This document shows, piece by piece, positions 1 through 7,353 of a stretch of DNA of 39,155 bases. The DNA lies in NCBI GenBank assembly GCA_947305645.1, contig CAMZEC010000018.1, forward strand, positions 1 through 39,155, read 5' to 3'. This DNA is from an uncultured Bacteroidales bacterium. Its GTDB lineage: Bacteria; Bacteroidota; Bacteroidia; Bacteroidales; UBA932. Numbering within the stretch: position 1 is the stretch's first letter; each line of letters opens with the position of its first letter. Below the pieces are notes generated by a model. That model did not search any database. It had not been told where the DNA came from and saw only the letters and a list, made by a program, of their open reading frames with translations. The position numbers and the translations under genes are program-made.

Positions 1-98
1 GAATGACTTCGCTTCGCTCATCCCTCCCACGCCTAGCGGCGCGGGCCCCTCCCATTCACGTGGCCATGGGCGGCCACGGTCCTCGGAGGTAACTCCTG
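1..98. repeat. GC-rich palindromic repeat region within the methyltransferase frame
   Basis: A perfect hairpin lies at 59-78 (CGTGGCC, 6-nt loop, GGCCACG). Positions 1-56 hold a GC-rich stretch with two CCCTCCC/CCCCTCCC blocks and a CTTCGCTTCGCTC core, a wording similar to the CTTCGC..CTCAG repeat at 37506-37582. It reads through in frame as a Gly/Pro-rich peptide. The left edge cuts it off, so its full length is unknown. Confidence 0.4.
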
Positions 99-975
99 CA
101 TCCGTTCCGCCGGAGTCATACAAGAAGCCGTCTTCTGCCAGTATTATTTCAACCAGAGAGTTTCGCGACACCGCGACGCGATTACCAGCGGGAGACGGGA
201 ATGAGGGTCCGGCGTTACCGCTAGCGCGGCAACCATTGACTGTCGAGGGAGCGTCCCCCTCGAACTCCCTGGGCCGCAGCGGCGCAGCCGCGAGAATGGA
301 CGTAGCCGGGCCCTCGGTTCCCGCGGACGCAATCGCGTCGCGGCGGCAGAGGCAGAGGATCTCTTTGCACTCGCCGTCTGCACCGACGACATGGAGCTCC
401 GAGAGCCATGGAGCCAGGCGTCGGCGGAGCATGGTTATATCCGCCATGGGCGACACTTTAACAATTACCAAAGGCGCTACGGACAGCAGCGACGGCATAA
501 GGGCAACCACGTCCGGGCTGCAGTCCTCCAGCAGGAAGACCTTGCGGCCGGAGTCATCGCGGCGGGCGGGATCGAGATAAATGACATCTGGCGCGAATGC
601 ACGCAGGGCATCAAGCCACAAGCCGTCTGCAGCTCCCACATCGTAGCCGTTAAAAGCCACATTGGAGACCCTCAAGGCCGCGAAATTCCGCTTCACAGCC
701 TCCAGCAGTACAGCATCTCGTTCATTATACCAAACCGCCTCCGAACGGAGCGAGAAAGCCCAGGAATCCACCCCCAGGCCGCCGGTCAGATCGGCCAGCC
801 GGGCGCCCGAAGGAACCAGCGAAGCCTTGTACCGCGCCGCCGTCTCACCCGAGCACTGCTGCAGGTTCAGGGATGACGGCACCTCCAGAGACACGCCAGC
901 CCACGACGGCACCTTGGTAGCGAGCTTCCGGGCCGCCCCCTCATCCAAAGACTTAAGTATCTCTGCGAAACTCAT
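1..975 (-). CDS. Class I SAM-dependent methyltransferase, PG_1098/THUMP-like family (partial, runs off left edge)
   Basis: The frame is open from an ATG at 975 to the window edge (325 codons, no stop). The N-terminal part reads as a SAM methyltransferase: a glycine-rich motif I (LADLTGGLGVDSWAFS, about residues 68-83) and a DPARRDDSGRKVFLLEDC segment that I recognise from Bacteroidetes PG_1098-like proteins, which carry a C-terminal THUMP-like domain. A nucleic-acid substrate is likely but unproven. The ATG overlaps the helicase stop (ATGA), so translation is probably coupled. From about position 350 leftwards the protein becomes low-complexity and rich in Gly, Pro, Ser and Arg, and the DNA carries GC-rich inverted repeats. 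This looks like palindromic-element insertion into the gene. The C-terminal domain lies outside the window, so intactness cannot be judged. Confidence 0.75.
   Translation of the reverse strand, partial: MSFAEILKSLDEGAARKLATKVPSWAGVSLEVPSSLNLQQCSGETAARYKASLVPSGARLADLTGGLGVDSWAFSLRSEAVWYNERDAVLLEAVKRNFAALRVSNVAFNGYDVGAADGLWLDALRAFAPDVIYLDPARRDDSGRKVFLLEDCSPDVVALMPSLLSVAPLVIVKVSPMADITMLRRRLAPWLSELHVVGADGECKEILCLCRRDAIASAGTEGPATSILAAAPLRPREFEGDAPSTVNGCRASGNAGPSFPSPAGNRVAVSRNSLVEIILAEDGFLYDSGGTDAGVTSEDRGRPWPREWEGPAPLGVGGMSEAKSF
171..343. repeat. GC-rich segment bounded by 13-bp perfect inverted repeats inside the methyltransferase gene
   Basis: CCGCGACGCGATT at 171-183 is the exact reverse complement of AATCGCGTCGCGG at 331-343. 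The 147 bp between them also contain shorter complementary runs (GAGGG at 246-250 and CCCTC at 257-261). The encoded stretch is low-complexity and does not resemble the expected methyltransferase core, but the reading frame is kept. The bounded segment may be an inserted palindromic element. That is inference, because no second copy is visible in the window. Confidence 0.5.
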
Positions 976-2402
976 GCAAACAGCCAGTCCTTGAAATTCA
1001 CCAGGTACACCTTCTCCACGGCACGCGTCAGAGCGGTATACAGCCACTTAAGGTCCTCCACCGTCAGCGCCTCCTCCCAGAAAGCATTGTCTATGAAGAC
1101 GCAACGCCACTGTCCGCCCTGCGCCTTATGGCAGGTTATAGCATCGGCGTACTTAAGCTGCAGGGCATTGAAATACGGGTCCTCGCGCACGGCCTCCCAA
1201 ATCTTCTTCCTGGTCCCGCGGCCAGCATAATCGGCACTCACGCCCTCGTACAACATGTTCTGCTGCTCGGCCGTAAGCGACGCAGACTCGGAACGCAACG
1301 TATCCAGGCACACCTTCGCCTGCAGCTCCGCGTCGTCGTAATCGGGAAAGCGCAGCAGCGCGTCCGCAAAACGGAGGCCGTAGCGGTCCTCGTAATGCCA
1401 TATCTTCTGCAGAACCGCCACGTCGCCGTTGGCAATGTAGTCCATCTCGTCAACATCCTCCACAAACTGATAGCAGTTCTTCACTATCATGAATTTGTCG
1501 CCGCGGGCCAGCTCCTCCTCCTTGAAAAGCACTTGCGCGCGTATGCCAAGGTTGTAGCGGATGGCACGGCGGTTGGAACGGCAAAGCACGACGGTATCGT
1601 CGTAGCCGTAGCGGTCGTAAGCATCGGAAATGGCCTCCAGCAGCTCTCCCCCGCCGATTCTATGCACCTCGCAGCCTTCTCCCGCCACCAGATGCAGGCG
1701 GTCGAACATCTCGTCGGGATCCGATTTCTCAATCAGCCGCCGGAGCACGGTGGCGTCCGACAGCACCATGGATTCACGGGCCTGCCGTACAACAGTCGAA
1801 AGCTCCGCGTAGCGTACGCCGCCGAAGTTGTCCATGAACTCCGGAGTTAGTGCCGGGGAGGCATTAAGGCCTACCGGAGGCAGCTGGGCGGCATCTCCCA
1901 GAAGGATGAGACGGCAGTCGTCGCCCGAACGCACGAAGGTCACCAGGTCCTCCAGCAGGTTGCCGGAGCCGAAGAGCGACTGTTGCTGCTGGCGGCCGTC
2001 GTCAACCCCTATCAGCGACGCCTCGTCCACCACGAACAGCGTATGCCTGGCCTTGTTGGGGCTGAGCGAAAATCGGCCCCAGCCGGAGCTGTCCACCGAT
2101 TTCTGACGGTAGATGTGCTTGTGTACGGTAAACGCCGGCTTGCCGGACATGGCCGACAGCACCTTTGCGGCACGGCCGGTGGGAGCCAGCAGAACGGAAC
2201 GTATCCCGACACGCCAGAGGGAATTGATAACCGCCGACAAAGCCGTAGTCTTGCCTGTGCCGGCATATCCGTTGATGACGAAGATGTCGCCGTCGTCGGT
2301 CGTAAGGAAAGACGCCAGGTCGCGGAAAAGCGCATCCTGGCAGGACGTGGGCTCATGGCCCATGGTCTTGAGGAAACCCTCGTAGAGGCTCTTAGCGTCC
2401 AT
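972..2402 (-). CDS. RecD/Pif1-like superfamily 1 DNA helicase (AAA family ATPase)
   Basis: 476 aa. Superfamily 1B helicase motifs are in order: Walker A GYAGTGKT (45-52), Walker B with VVDEAS (about 124-129), motif III LLGDAAQLPPVG (about 167-178), and a C-terminal UvrD_C_2-like block with CHKAQGGQW and YTALTRAVEKV. It probably translocates 5'-3' on single-stranded DNA in repair or recombination. It is much shorter than RecD2 and lacks its N-terminal extension. I chose the ATG at 2402 because it overlaps the trkH stop (TGATG) and begins directly before the conserved domain. The open frame continues upstream to 2603, but that extension lies inside trkH and looks random. The 3' end overlaps the methyltransferase start by 4 nt. 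Confidence 0.88.
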   Translation of the reverse strand: MDAKSLYEGFLKTMGHEPTSCQDALFRDLASFLTTDDGDIFVINGYAGTGKTTALSAVINSLWRVGIRSVLLAPTGRAAKVLSAMSGKPAFTVHKHIYRQKSVDSSGWGRFSLSPNKARHTLFVVDEASLIGVDDGRQQQQSLFGSGNLLEDLVTFVRSGDDCRLILLGDAAQLPPVGLNASPALTPEFMDNFGGVRYAELSTVVRQARESMVLSDATVLRRLIEKSDPDEMFDRLHLVAGEGCEVHRIGGGELLEAISDAYDRYGYDDTVVLCRSNRRAIRYNLGIRAQVLFKEEELARGDKFMIVKNCYQFVEDVDEMDYIANGDVAVLQKIWHYEDRYGLRFADALLRFPDYDDAELQAKVCLDTLRSESASLTAEQQNMLYEGVSADYAGRGTRKKIWEAVREDPYFNALQLKYADAITCHKAQGGQWRCVFIDNAFWEEALTVEDLKWLYTALTRAVEKVYLVNFKDWLFA

Positions 2403-3856
2403 CAGCGCTTGTGTCTGTCGAACACCATTGCCACCACCGCAAGCACAGGGTAGATTTCTATACGGCCAAGAAACATGTCCAGGGAATACACCATCTTGGC
2501 CGCTGCCGGCGCGCCGTTGAACGAGCCCATGGAGCCCATGTCGCCGAGGGCCGGGCCGACGTTGCTGATACTTGTTACCGAGGCTGCAAGGGCATTCTGC
2601 CAATCCACTCCGATGAACAGGCAGAGTACGGCAGAAATAGACAGCAGAACGGCGTAGAGAGCTATATAGAGCACATGGGGCGCGACTTCGCTGCTGGCCA
2701 GCACCTTTCCGCCAAGCCTGACCTCATTCACGGACGAAGGATGCATAATACGGTTGAGCTGACGGCCGATAGCCTTAAACAACAGCACGATACGGTCAAT
2801 CTTAAGACCTCCGGAAGTAGAACCTGCACAACCGCAGACTACGGCGGCAAGCACAATAAGGCCGCCCATCACAGGAGGCCATGAGGCATTGTCCAGAGTG
2901 GCGAATCCGGTCGTGGACGAGATACACATCACCTCGAACAGACCGTTCCACAGCGACTCTCCCCAACCCTTGCAAAAACCGCCGGTCTTTAGCCCTATGC
3001 CCATCAAAAGAGAGAAAAGCAGCAGCGACGAGGTGTAATAGGTAACCACCGCATTCTTCATCGGCTTGAGGGAACGGGTAACGAAAGTCAGGAACAGCAG
3101 GCCGAAGTGCAGGGACGACAGGTACATGCAGAGCATGGTTGCTGCTTCTATCCACCTGGAATTGAAGGCGCCGATGGATGCGTTGCGGGTGCTGAAACCA
3201 CCTGTAGCCGAGACGCTCATGGCATGGCAAACTGAGTCGAAGAATGGCATGCCCGCCAGATTATACAGCAACAACGCCAGGCAGAAAATGCCCAGATATA
3301 CGTATGCAAATATATATACCGTACGGTTGGCACGCATGGCGTAAGCCCCTTTGGATAAGGAACTTAACTCCATATTGACCAGTCGCAGCTTGACCGGGCT
3401 GGAGTCCGGGATAATCAGCAGAAGGAACACTACGACTCCCAAACCGCCAATGAAGTGGGTACTTGCTCTCCAGAACAGCAGACTCCTTGGCAAGGCCTCT
3501 ACGTTGTCCAGAATGGTCGCGCCGGTAGTCGTAAAGCCGGAGACGCTCTCGAACCATGCGTTCTGGATAGTGAAAGGACCGCCCCAGAGTGCGTACGGAA
3601 GCATTCCGAAAACGAAGGACAGCAGCCAGGAAAGGGTGATGGTCACATAGCCTTCCTTAAGGGTGATGGCATGCGACCTGCGCACGAAAATGAAAGGAAA
3701 GACGCCTACCAGGAAAGTGATGGTGAAGCTGATTATCAGTGCAGCCAGGGCACTGTCGTTACCGTTCAGCACCGAAACCAGTACCGATAGCAACATGAAC
3801 AGCGAGCTCACCAGGAGCGCCAGGCCTACATTACGGCTGATTGCTTTCCAGTTCAT
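2402..3856 (-). CDS. trkH: TrkH-family potassium uptake membrane protein
   Basis: 484 aa integral membrane protein, the usual TrkH length. The four pore-loop repeats of the Trk/Ktr superfamily are visible: GFTTTGATIL, SATGGFSTRNAS, SSTTGFATLDNAS and TSISNVGPALGD, each carrying the filter glycine or its equivalent. It moves K+ across the inner membrane, normally gated by a TrkA-type RCK protein. No trkA lies in this window, so the partner must be elsewhere. The gene begins 26 nt inside the 3' end of the upstream sensor-like gene and its stop overlaps the helicase start. The three form one transcriptional unit, although a functional link between K+ uptake and the helicase is not implied. Confidence 0.92.
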   Translation of the reverse strand: MNWKAISRNVGLALLVSSLFMLLSVLVSVLNGNDSALAALIISFTITFLVGVFPFIFVRRSHAITLKEGYVTITLSWLLSFVFGMLPYALWGGPFTIQNAWFESVSGFTTTGATILDNVEALPRSLLFWRASTHFIGGLGVVVFLLLIIPDSSPVKLRLVNMELSSLSKGAYAMRANRTVYIFAYVYLGIFCLALLLYNLAGMPFFDSVCHAMSVSATGGFSTRNASIGAFNSRWIEAATMLCMYLSSLHFGLLFLTFVTRSLKPMKNAVVTYYTSSLLLFSLLMGIGLKTGGFCKGWGESLWNGLFEVMCISSTTGFATLDNASWPPVMGGLIVLAAVVCGCAGSTSGGLKIDRIVLLFKAIGRQLNRIMHPSSVNEVRLGGKVLASSEVAPHVLYIALYAVLLSISAVLCLFIGVDWQNALAASVTSISNVGPALGDMGSMGSFNGAPAAAKMVYSLDMFLGRIEIYPVLAVVAMVFDRHKR

Positions 3857-4649
3857 CCGAAACTCTTGATTTCAGGTCTTTCAGCCGTTTCCTGAGCTGA
3901 AGATTGTCGTTGGCCACTTCCGACAGGCCTTCGTTAAGCCTCAAAAGCTGGTCGTCACCCTCGAAGGTGTATGTGTATTTTTTGCCGTACGACCGGTACC
4001 CGTCCAGAGCGTCCAGCATCTTGTAAAGCGGATTCACGTAATACGCCAGGATGAAGAGCAGCAGCATAACCACCAGAAGCAGTCCCACCGCTACGGCCAC
4101 TATTCCGGGAATGATACTCCTGTAGAAGCCGCGCTCGAAAGTCTTGGAATGCTTCTCGAGGTCATTGTAGATTGCAGTTTCCAGGGCGTCTATGTCTGCA
4201 TCGAGCTGGGCGAAACCGGGCTGTAGGCGGTTGAAGTACCAGCTGCGGGAATCTATGAATTTGGAATCCAGCACGTTTTCCAGCTCCAAGGAAGTGAGCA
4301 CGTATGCAGTACAGGAATATATAACCGAATCCGTAAGCGGCTGAATCACATTGGATTCCAGAGATGAGCGCAGGGTATCGCAATGCGAGAGGAAGTACTC
4401 CTGATCGAACACGGGAAGCCTGCCGTAAGATTCTTCTCCTATGACCGCAAGTATGTCCAGGTTATATCTGTTGCTTATATCTGCAAGCTTATGGGCTGTA
4501 TTCAGACTGGTGATATCATCGGCGATAAGGTCGGAGACGTAAGTGCTCATCTTGGAGTACTCAAGAACCGATATTGTCGCAGATATCAGGAGGATAGCCG
4601 CTATTGCCGAGAGGCTTAAAGTCAATTTTGCCTTAATTGACAGCTTCAT
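3831..4649 (-). CDS. Membrane protein with four-helix-type periplasmic sensor domain, no output domain
   Basis: 272 aa. There is an N-terminal membrane segment (about residues 7-30), a helical periplasmic domain of about 135 residues, a second membrane segment (about 165-190), and then a cytoplasmic tail of about 80 residues ending in a charged, coiled-coil-like stretch. This layout resembles the ligand-binding half of chemoreceptors and histidine kinases (4HB_MCP/HAMP-like). No kinase, cyclase or methyl-accepting domain follows. I chose the ATG at 4649 because the membrane segment starts there and a TATATTTG promoter element lies 26 nt upstream; longer frames run into the divergent ROK gene. 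The partner protein is unknown. It is co-transcribed with trkH. Confidence 0.7.
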   Translation of the reverse strand: MKLSIKAKLTLSLSAIAAILLISATISVLEYSKMSTYVSDLIADDITSLNTAHKLADISNRYNLDILAVIGEESYGRLPVFDQEYFLSHCDTLRSSLESNVIQPLTDSVIYSCTAYVLTSLELENVLDSKFIDSRSWYFNRLQPGFAQLDADIDALETAIYNDLEKHSKTFERGFYRSIIPGIVAVAVGLLLVVMLLLFILAYYVNPLYKMLDALDGYRSYGKKYTYTFEGDDQLLRLNEGLSEVANDNLQLRKRLKDLKSRVSDELESNQP

Positions 4650-4674
4650 TTTAAAATTTTTTACAAAATCTGCA

Positions 4675-4682
4675 CAAATATA
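4675..4682 (-). promoter_or_regulatory. Putative -7 element for the sensor-trkH-helicase operon
   Basis: TATATTTG on the minus strand matches the Bacteroidetes -7 consensus TAnnTTTG and lies 26 nt upstream of the ATG at 4649. No convincing -33 TTTG is present at the usual distance. Confidence 0.45.
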
Positions 4683-4692
4683 AGAAATTATT

Positions 4693-4711
4693 GGTATTTT
4701 TGCATAATACC
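4693..4711 (+). promoter_or_regulatory. ROK-gene -7 element overlapped by an inverted repeat (possible operator)
   Basis: TATTTTTG at 4695-4702 fits the TAnnTTTG -7 consensus, 20 nt before the ATG at 4723. It lies inside the inverted repeat GGTATT (4693-4698), 7-nt spacer, AATACC (4706-4711). A dyad covering the -7 box of a regulator gene suggests autoregulation by the ROK protein or another repressor. This is inference from position only. Confidence 0.45.
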
Positions 4712-4722
4712 ACACGCACACT

Positions 4723-5922
4723 ATGGCCAATAGTTTCCTTAACGACAACACAGGAAAGAACGCCCAGATCAAGCGGGCAATCCTCCGGCTTTGTATCAGC
4801 CACGATGAGTCAAGTATCTCGTACTTCAGCAAGACCCTGGGAATCAGCGTCCCCACCATCACCAAACTGATAGGGGAACTGATAGACGAAGGTTTCCTCC
4901 TGGACGAGGGTAAGATTGGCACGTCCGGAGGCAGGAGGCCAAGCATTTTCGGCCTCAATCCCAACGCAGGCTACTTCGTAGGCATAGACATCGCCCGCCA
5001 CCACTTCCACATAGCGGTGACGGACTTCAAAGGCAACCTGATCAAGTATATAGAGGACATAGAGTTCGTTCTCGAGTCCAACAGCCAGTCGTTCAGGGCA
5101 ATGTGCAGAATGGTCAAAGACTGTGTGGTAGCAGCCGGCGTCCCCTGGATCAAAGTGCTCTCTGCAGGCGTGAGCCTCACCGGCCGCGTGAACCCGGAGG
5201 AAGGCTATTCCCTCACCTATTTCGTGAGTGACGACTTACCCCTTAAAGACCTGTTCCAGAGGGAGTTGAACATCCCCGTGAGCATAGAAAACGATTCCCG
5301 TGCCCTCACCTACGGAGAGTATATGATGCTCGGCAAGAACGCCAACAAAGATATGATTGCCATCAACCTCAGCTGGGGCCTCGGCATGGGCATGATACTG
5401 GACGGCCGGCTCTACTACGGCAAGTCGGGATTCTCCGGAGAGATAGGGCACTTCCCTCTCCTGGACAACGACATTATGTGCCGCTGCGGCAAAGTGGGAT
5501 GTCTGGAAACCGGAGCCTCCGGTTCCGCCCTGCACCGGATGATAATCGAGAAACTCAAGGCAGGCAGGCGTTCCTCCCTGTTCAACCTTTACAAGGAGAA
5601 CGGCGACCTGGAGCTCTCCGAGATCCTGCAGGCCGTACAGGACGGCGACGTTCTGGCCATCGAGTGCATAGGCATCATCGGCGAAACGCTCGGGCGCGGC
5701 ATCTCCGGCATCATCAACATCTTCAACCCCGGTCTGGTAATCATAGGAGGCCGCCTGATCGTGGGCAAGGACCACCTCATCCTGCCCATCCGCACCGCCG
5801 TCAACCGTCTCTCCATGGAGCGTGTGAGCTCCGACACCAAGATACGCCTCTCGACCCTCGGCCGCAAGGCTATTGTCATCGGCGACTGTTTCCTGTCCAG
5901 GAAGAAGTTGCTGGGAATCTAA
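4723..5922 (+). CDS. ROK-family protein with N-terminal winged-helix domain (NagC/Mlc-type regulator)
   Basis: 399 aa. An N-terminal helix-turn-helix (about residues 30-60, with SYFSKTLGISVPTITKLI) precedes a ROK sugar-kinase fold. The ROK signature SGEIGHFPL and the zinc-binding cysteine cluster CRCGKVGCLE are both present, as in NagC, Mlc and XylR. Such proteins repress amino-sugar or sugar genes and release DNA on binding a phosphosugar. It is first in an operon with the AmgK/RapZ fusion (6 nt gap), the MurU-like gene and the CotH gene, so it probably controls cell-wall amino-sugar salvage, including itself. Whether it keeps kinase activity cannot be told from sequence. Confidence 0.88.
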   Translation: MANSFLNDNTGKNAQIKRAILRLCISHDESSISYFSKTLGISVPTITKLIGELIDEGFLLDEGKIGTSGGRRPSIFGLNPNAGYFVGIDIARHHFHIAVTDFKGNLIKYIEDIEFVLESNSQSFRAMCRMVKDCVVAAGVPWIKVLSAGVSLTGRVNPEEGYSLTYFVSDDLPLKDLFQRELNIPVSIENDSRALTYGEYMMLGKNANKDMIAINLSWGLGMGMILDGRLYYGKSGFSGEIGHFPLLDNDIMCRCGKVGCLETGASGSALHRMIIEKLKAGRRSSLFNLYKENGDLELSEILQAVQDGDVLAIECIGIIGETLGRGISGIINIFNPGLVIIGGRLIVGKDHLILPIRTAVNRLSMERVSSDTKIRLSTLGRKAIVIGDCFLSRKKLLGI

Positions 5923-5928
5923 ACTGAT

Positions 5929-7350
5929 ATGACTGAAGACATTCTGCAGCAGCTCTTCGAATCCTATTCGGGACGCAAACTCTCGGAACGGACGGAGCTG
6001 CCTACTTCCGGCAGCCACCGGCGCTACTTCCGACTGACCGGCGGCAACATCTCCATCATAGGCGTGCTGGGCACCGACTTCGACGAGAACAACGCCTTCA
6101 TCACCCTGTCCCGCCACTTCAAGGAAAAGGGCATCAACGTACCTACGGTGCTGGCTGTATCGGAGGACGGTATGGCCTACATCCAGGAAGACCTGGGCGA
6201 CAAGATGCTCTTCGACCAGCTGTCGCAGGGGCGCGAAAGCGGACGATACAACTCGTACGAGACCAACCTGCTCTGCCGTACCATCGAGAAGCTGCCAAAG
6301 CTGCAGTTCAAAGGGGCGGAGGGGCTCGACTGGAGCATCTGCTACCCGCAGCGGGAATTCGACGCCCGCATGGTCGACTTTGACCTCAATTACTTCAAGT
6401 ACTGCTTCCTGAAGGCCACCGGCCTGGAGTTCAACGAGATGCAGCTGCAGGACGACTTCGAGCTCTTCAAGGCCGACCTGCTGAAGGACGACACGGACAC
6501 CTTCCTCTACCGGGACTTCCAGGCACGGAACGTTATCCTGAAGGACGGAGAACCATATTTCATCGACTATCAGGGCGGCCGCCGCGGGCCCATCTACTAC
6601 GACGTTGCCTCCTTCATCTGGCAGGCCCGTTCCCGCTTCCCGGAAGAGCTCAAGCAGGAGCTCATACGCAGCTACCTGAGGGCGCTTCGCAGTTATACAG
6701 AGGTGGATGAGGAGCAGTTCTACGCTCGCCTGCGCCTCTTCGTGCTCTTCCGCACGCTTCAGGTACTGGGGGCCTACGGATACCGCGGATACTTCGAGAA
6801 GAAGCCGCACTTCCTGGCCAGCGTGCCGTACGCCCTGGACAACCTGCGCAGCCTGCTCAAGACGCCTTTTTCCGACTACCCTTACCTCAACGGCATACTC
6901 ACCAAGCTGACCAACATGCCCCAGTTCTACGAGATAACGGAGGACCGCAGGCTGGAGGTACGCATCTGCAGTTTCGCTTACAAGAAGGGTGTGCCGGCAG
7001 ACAATACCGGCAACGGCGGCGGCTACGTTTTCGACTGCCGTTCCATCAACAACCCCGGCAAGTATGAGCACTATCGCCAGTTCAACGGAAACGACCCCGA
7101 GGTCATCAAGTTCCTGGAGGACGACGGCGAGGTCTTCGTTTTCCTGGAGAGCGTTTACAAGCTGGTGGACGCCCATGTGGAGCGTTTTATCGAGCGTAAG
7201 TTCACCCACCTTCAGGTGTGCTTCGGCTGCACCGGAGGCCAGCACCGTTCGGTCTTCTGCGCGGAGCATCTGGCACGGCATCTGGCGTCCAAATACGACA
7301 TAAAAGTGAAGCTCACCCACCGCGAGCTGGACATTGAAAAGACTCTCTAG
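5929..7350 (+). CDS. AmgK-like sugar kinase fused to a RapZ C-terminal domain
   Basis: 473 aa with two domains. Residues 1-330 are an aminoglycoside-phosphotransferase/choline-kinase fold with catalytic-loop YRDFQARNV (D196) and metal-binding IDYQ (D213). In Pseudomonas, AmgK of this type phosphorylates the anomeric carbon of MurNAc/GlcNAc. Residues about 342-470 match the C-terminal domain of RapZ, including FGCTGGQHRS (about 432-441). The RapZ P-loop ATPase half is absent. In E. coli RapZ the C-terminal domain binds glucosamine-6-phosphate and regulatory RNA. The next gene (3 nt gap) is MurU-like, giving the AmgK-MurU order. The specific sugar (MurNAc, GlcNAc or other) and any sensing role are inferred. 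Confidence 0.82.
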   Translation: MTEDILQQLFESYSGRKLSERTELPTSGSHRRYFRLTGGNISIIGVLGTDFDENNAFITLSRHFKEKGINVPTVLAVSEDGMAYIQEDLGDKMLFDQLSQGRESGRYNSYETNLLCRTIEKLPKLQFKGAEGLDWSICYPQREFDARMVDFDLNYFKYCFLKATGLEFNEMQLQDDFELFKADLLKDDTDTFLYRDFQARNVILKDGEPYFIDYQGGRRGPIYYDVASFIWQARSRFPEELKQELIRSYLRALRSYTEVDEEQFYARLRLFVLFRTLQVLGAYGYRGYFEKKPHFLASVPYALDNLRSLLKTPFSDYPYLNGILTKLTNMPQFYEITEDRRLEVRICSFAYKKGVPADNTGNGGGYVFDCRSINNPGKYEHYRQFNGNDPEVIKFLEDDGEVFVFLESVYKLVDAHVERFIERKFTHLQVCFGCTGGQHRSVFCAEHLARHLASKYDIKVKLTHRELDIEKTL

Positions 7351-7353
7351 GAT

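Noticed and set aside
2403..2603. Longer N-terminus for the helicase
   Set aside because: The extra residues lie in the trkH coding region and look random; the ATG at 2402 overlaps the trkH stop in the usual coupling form.
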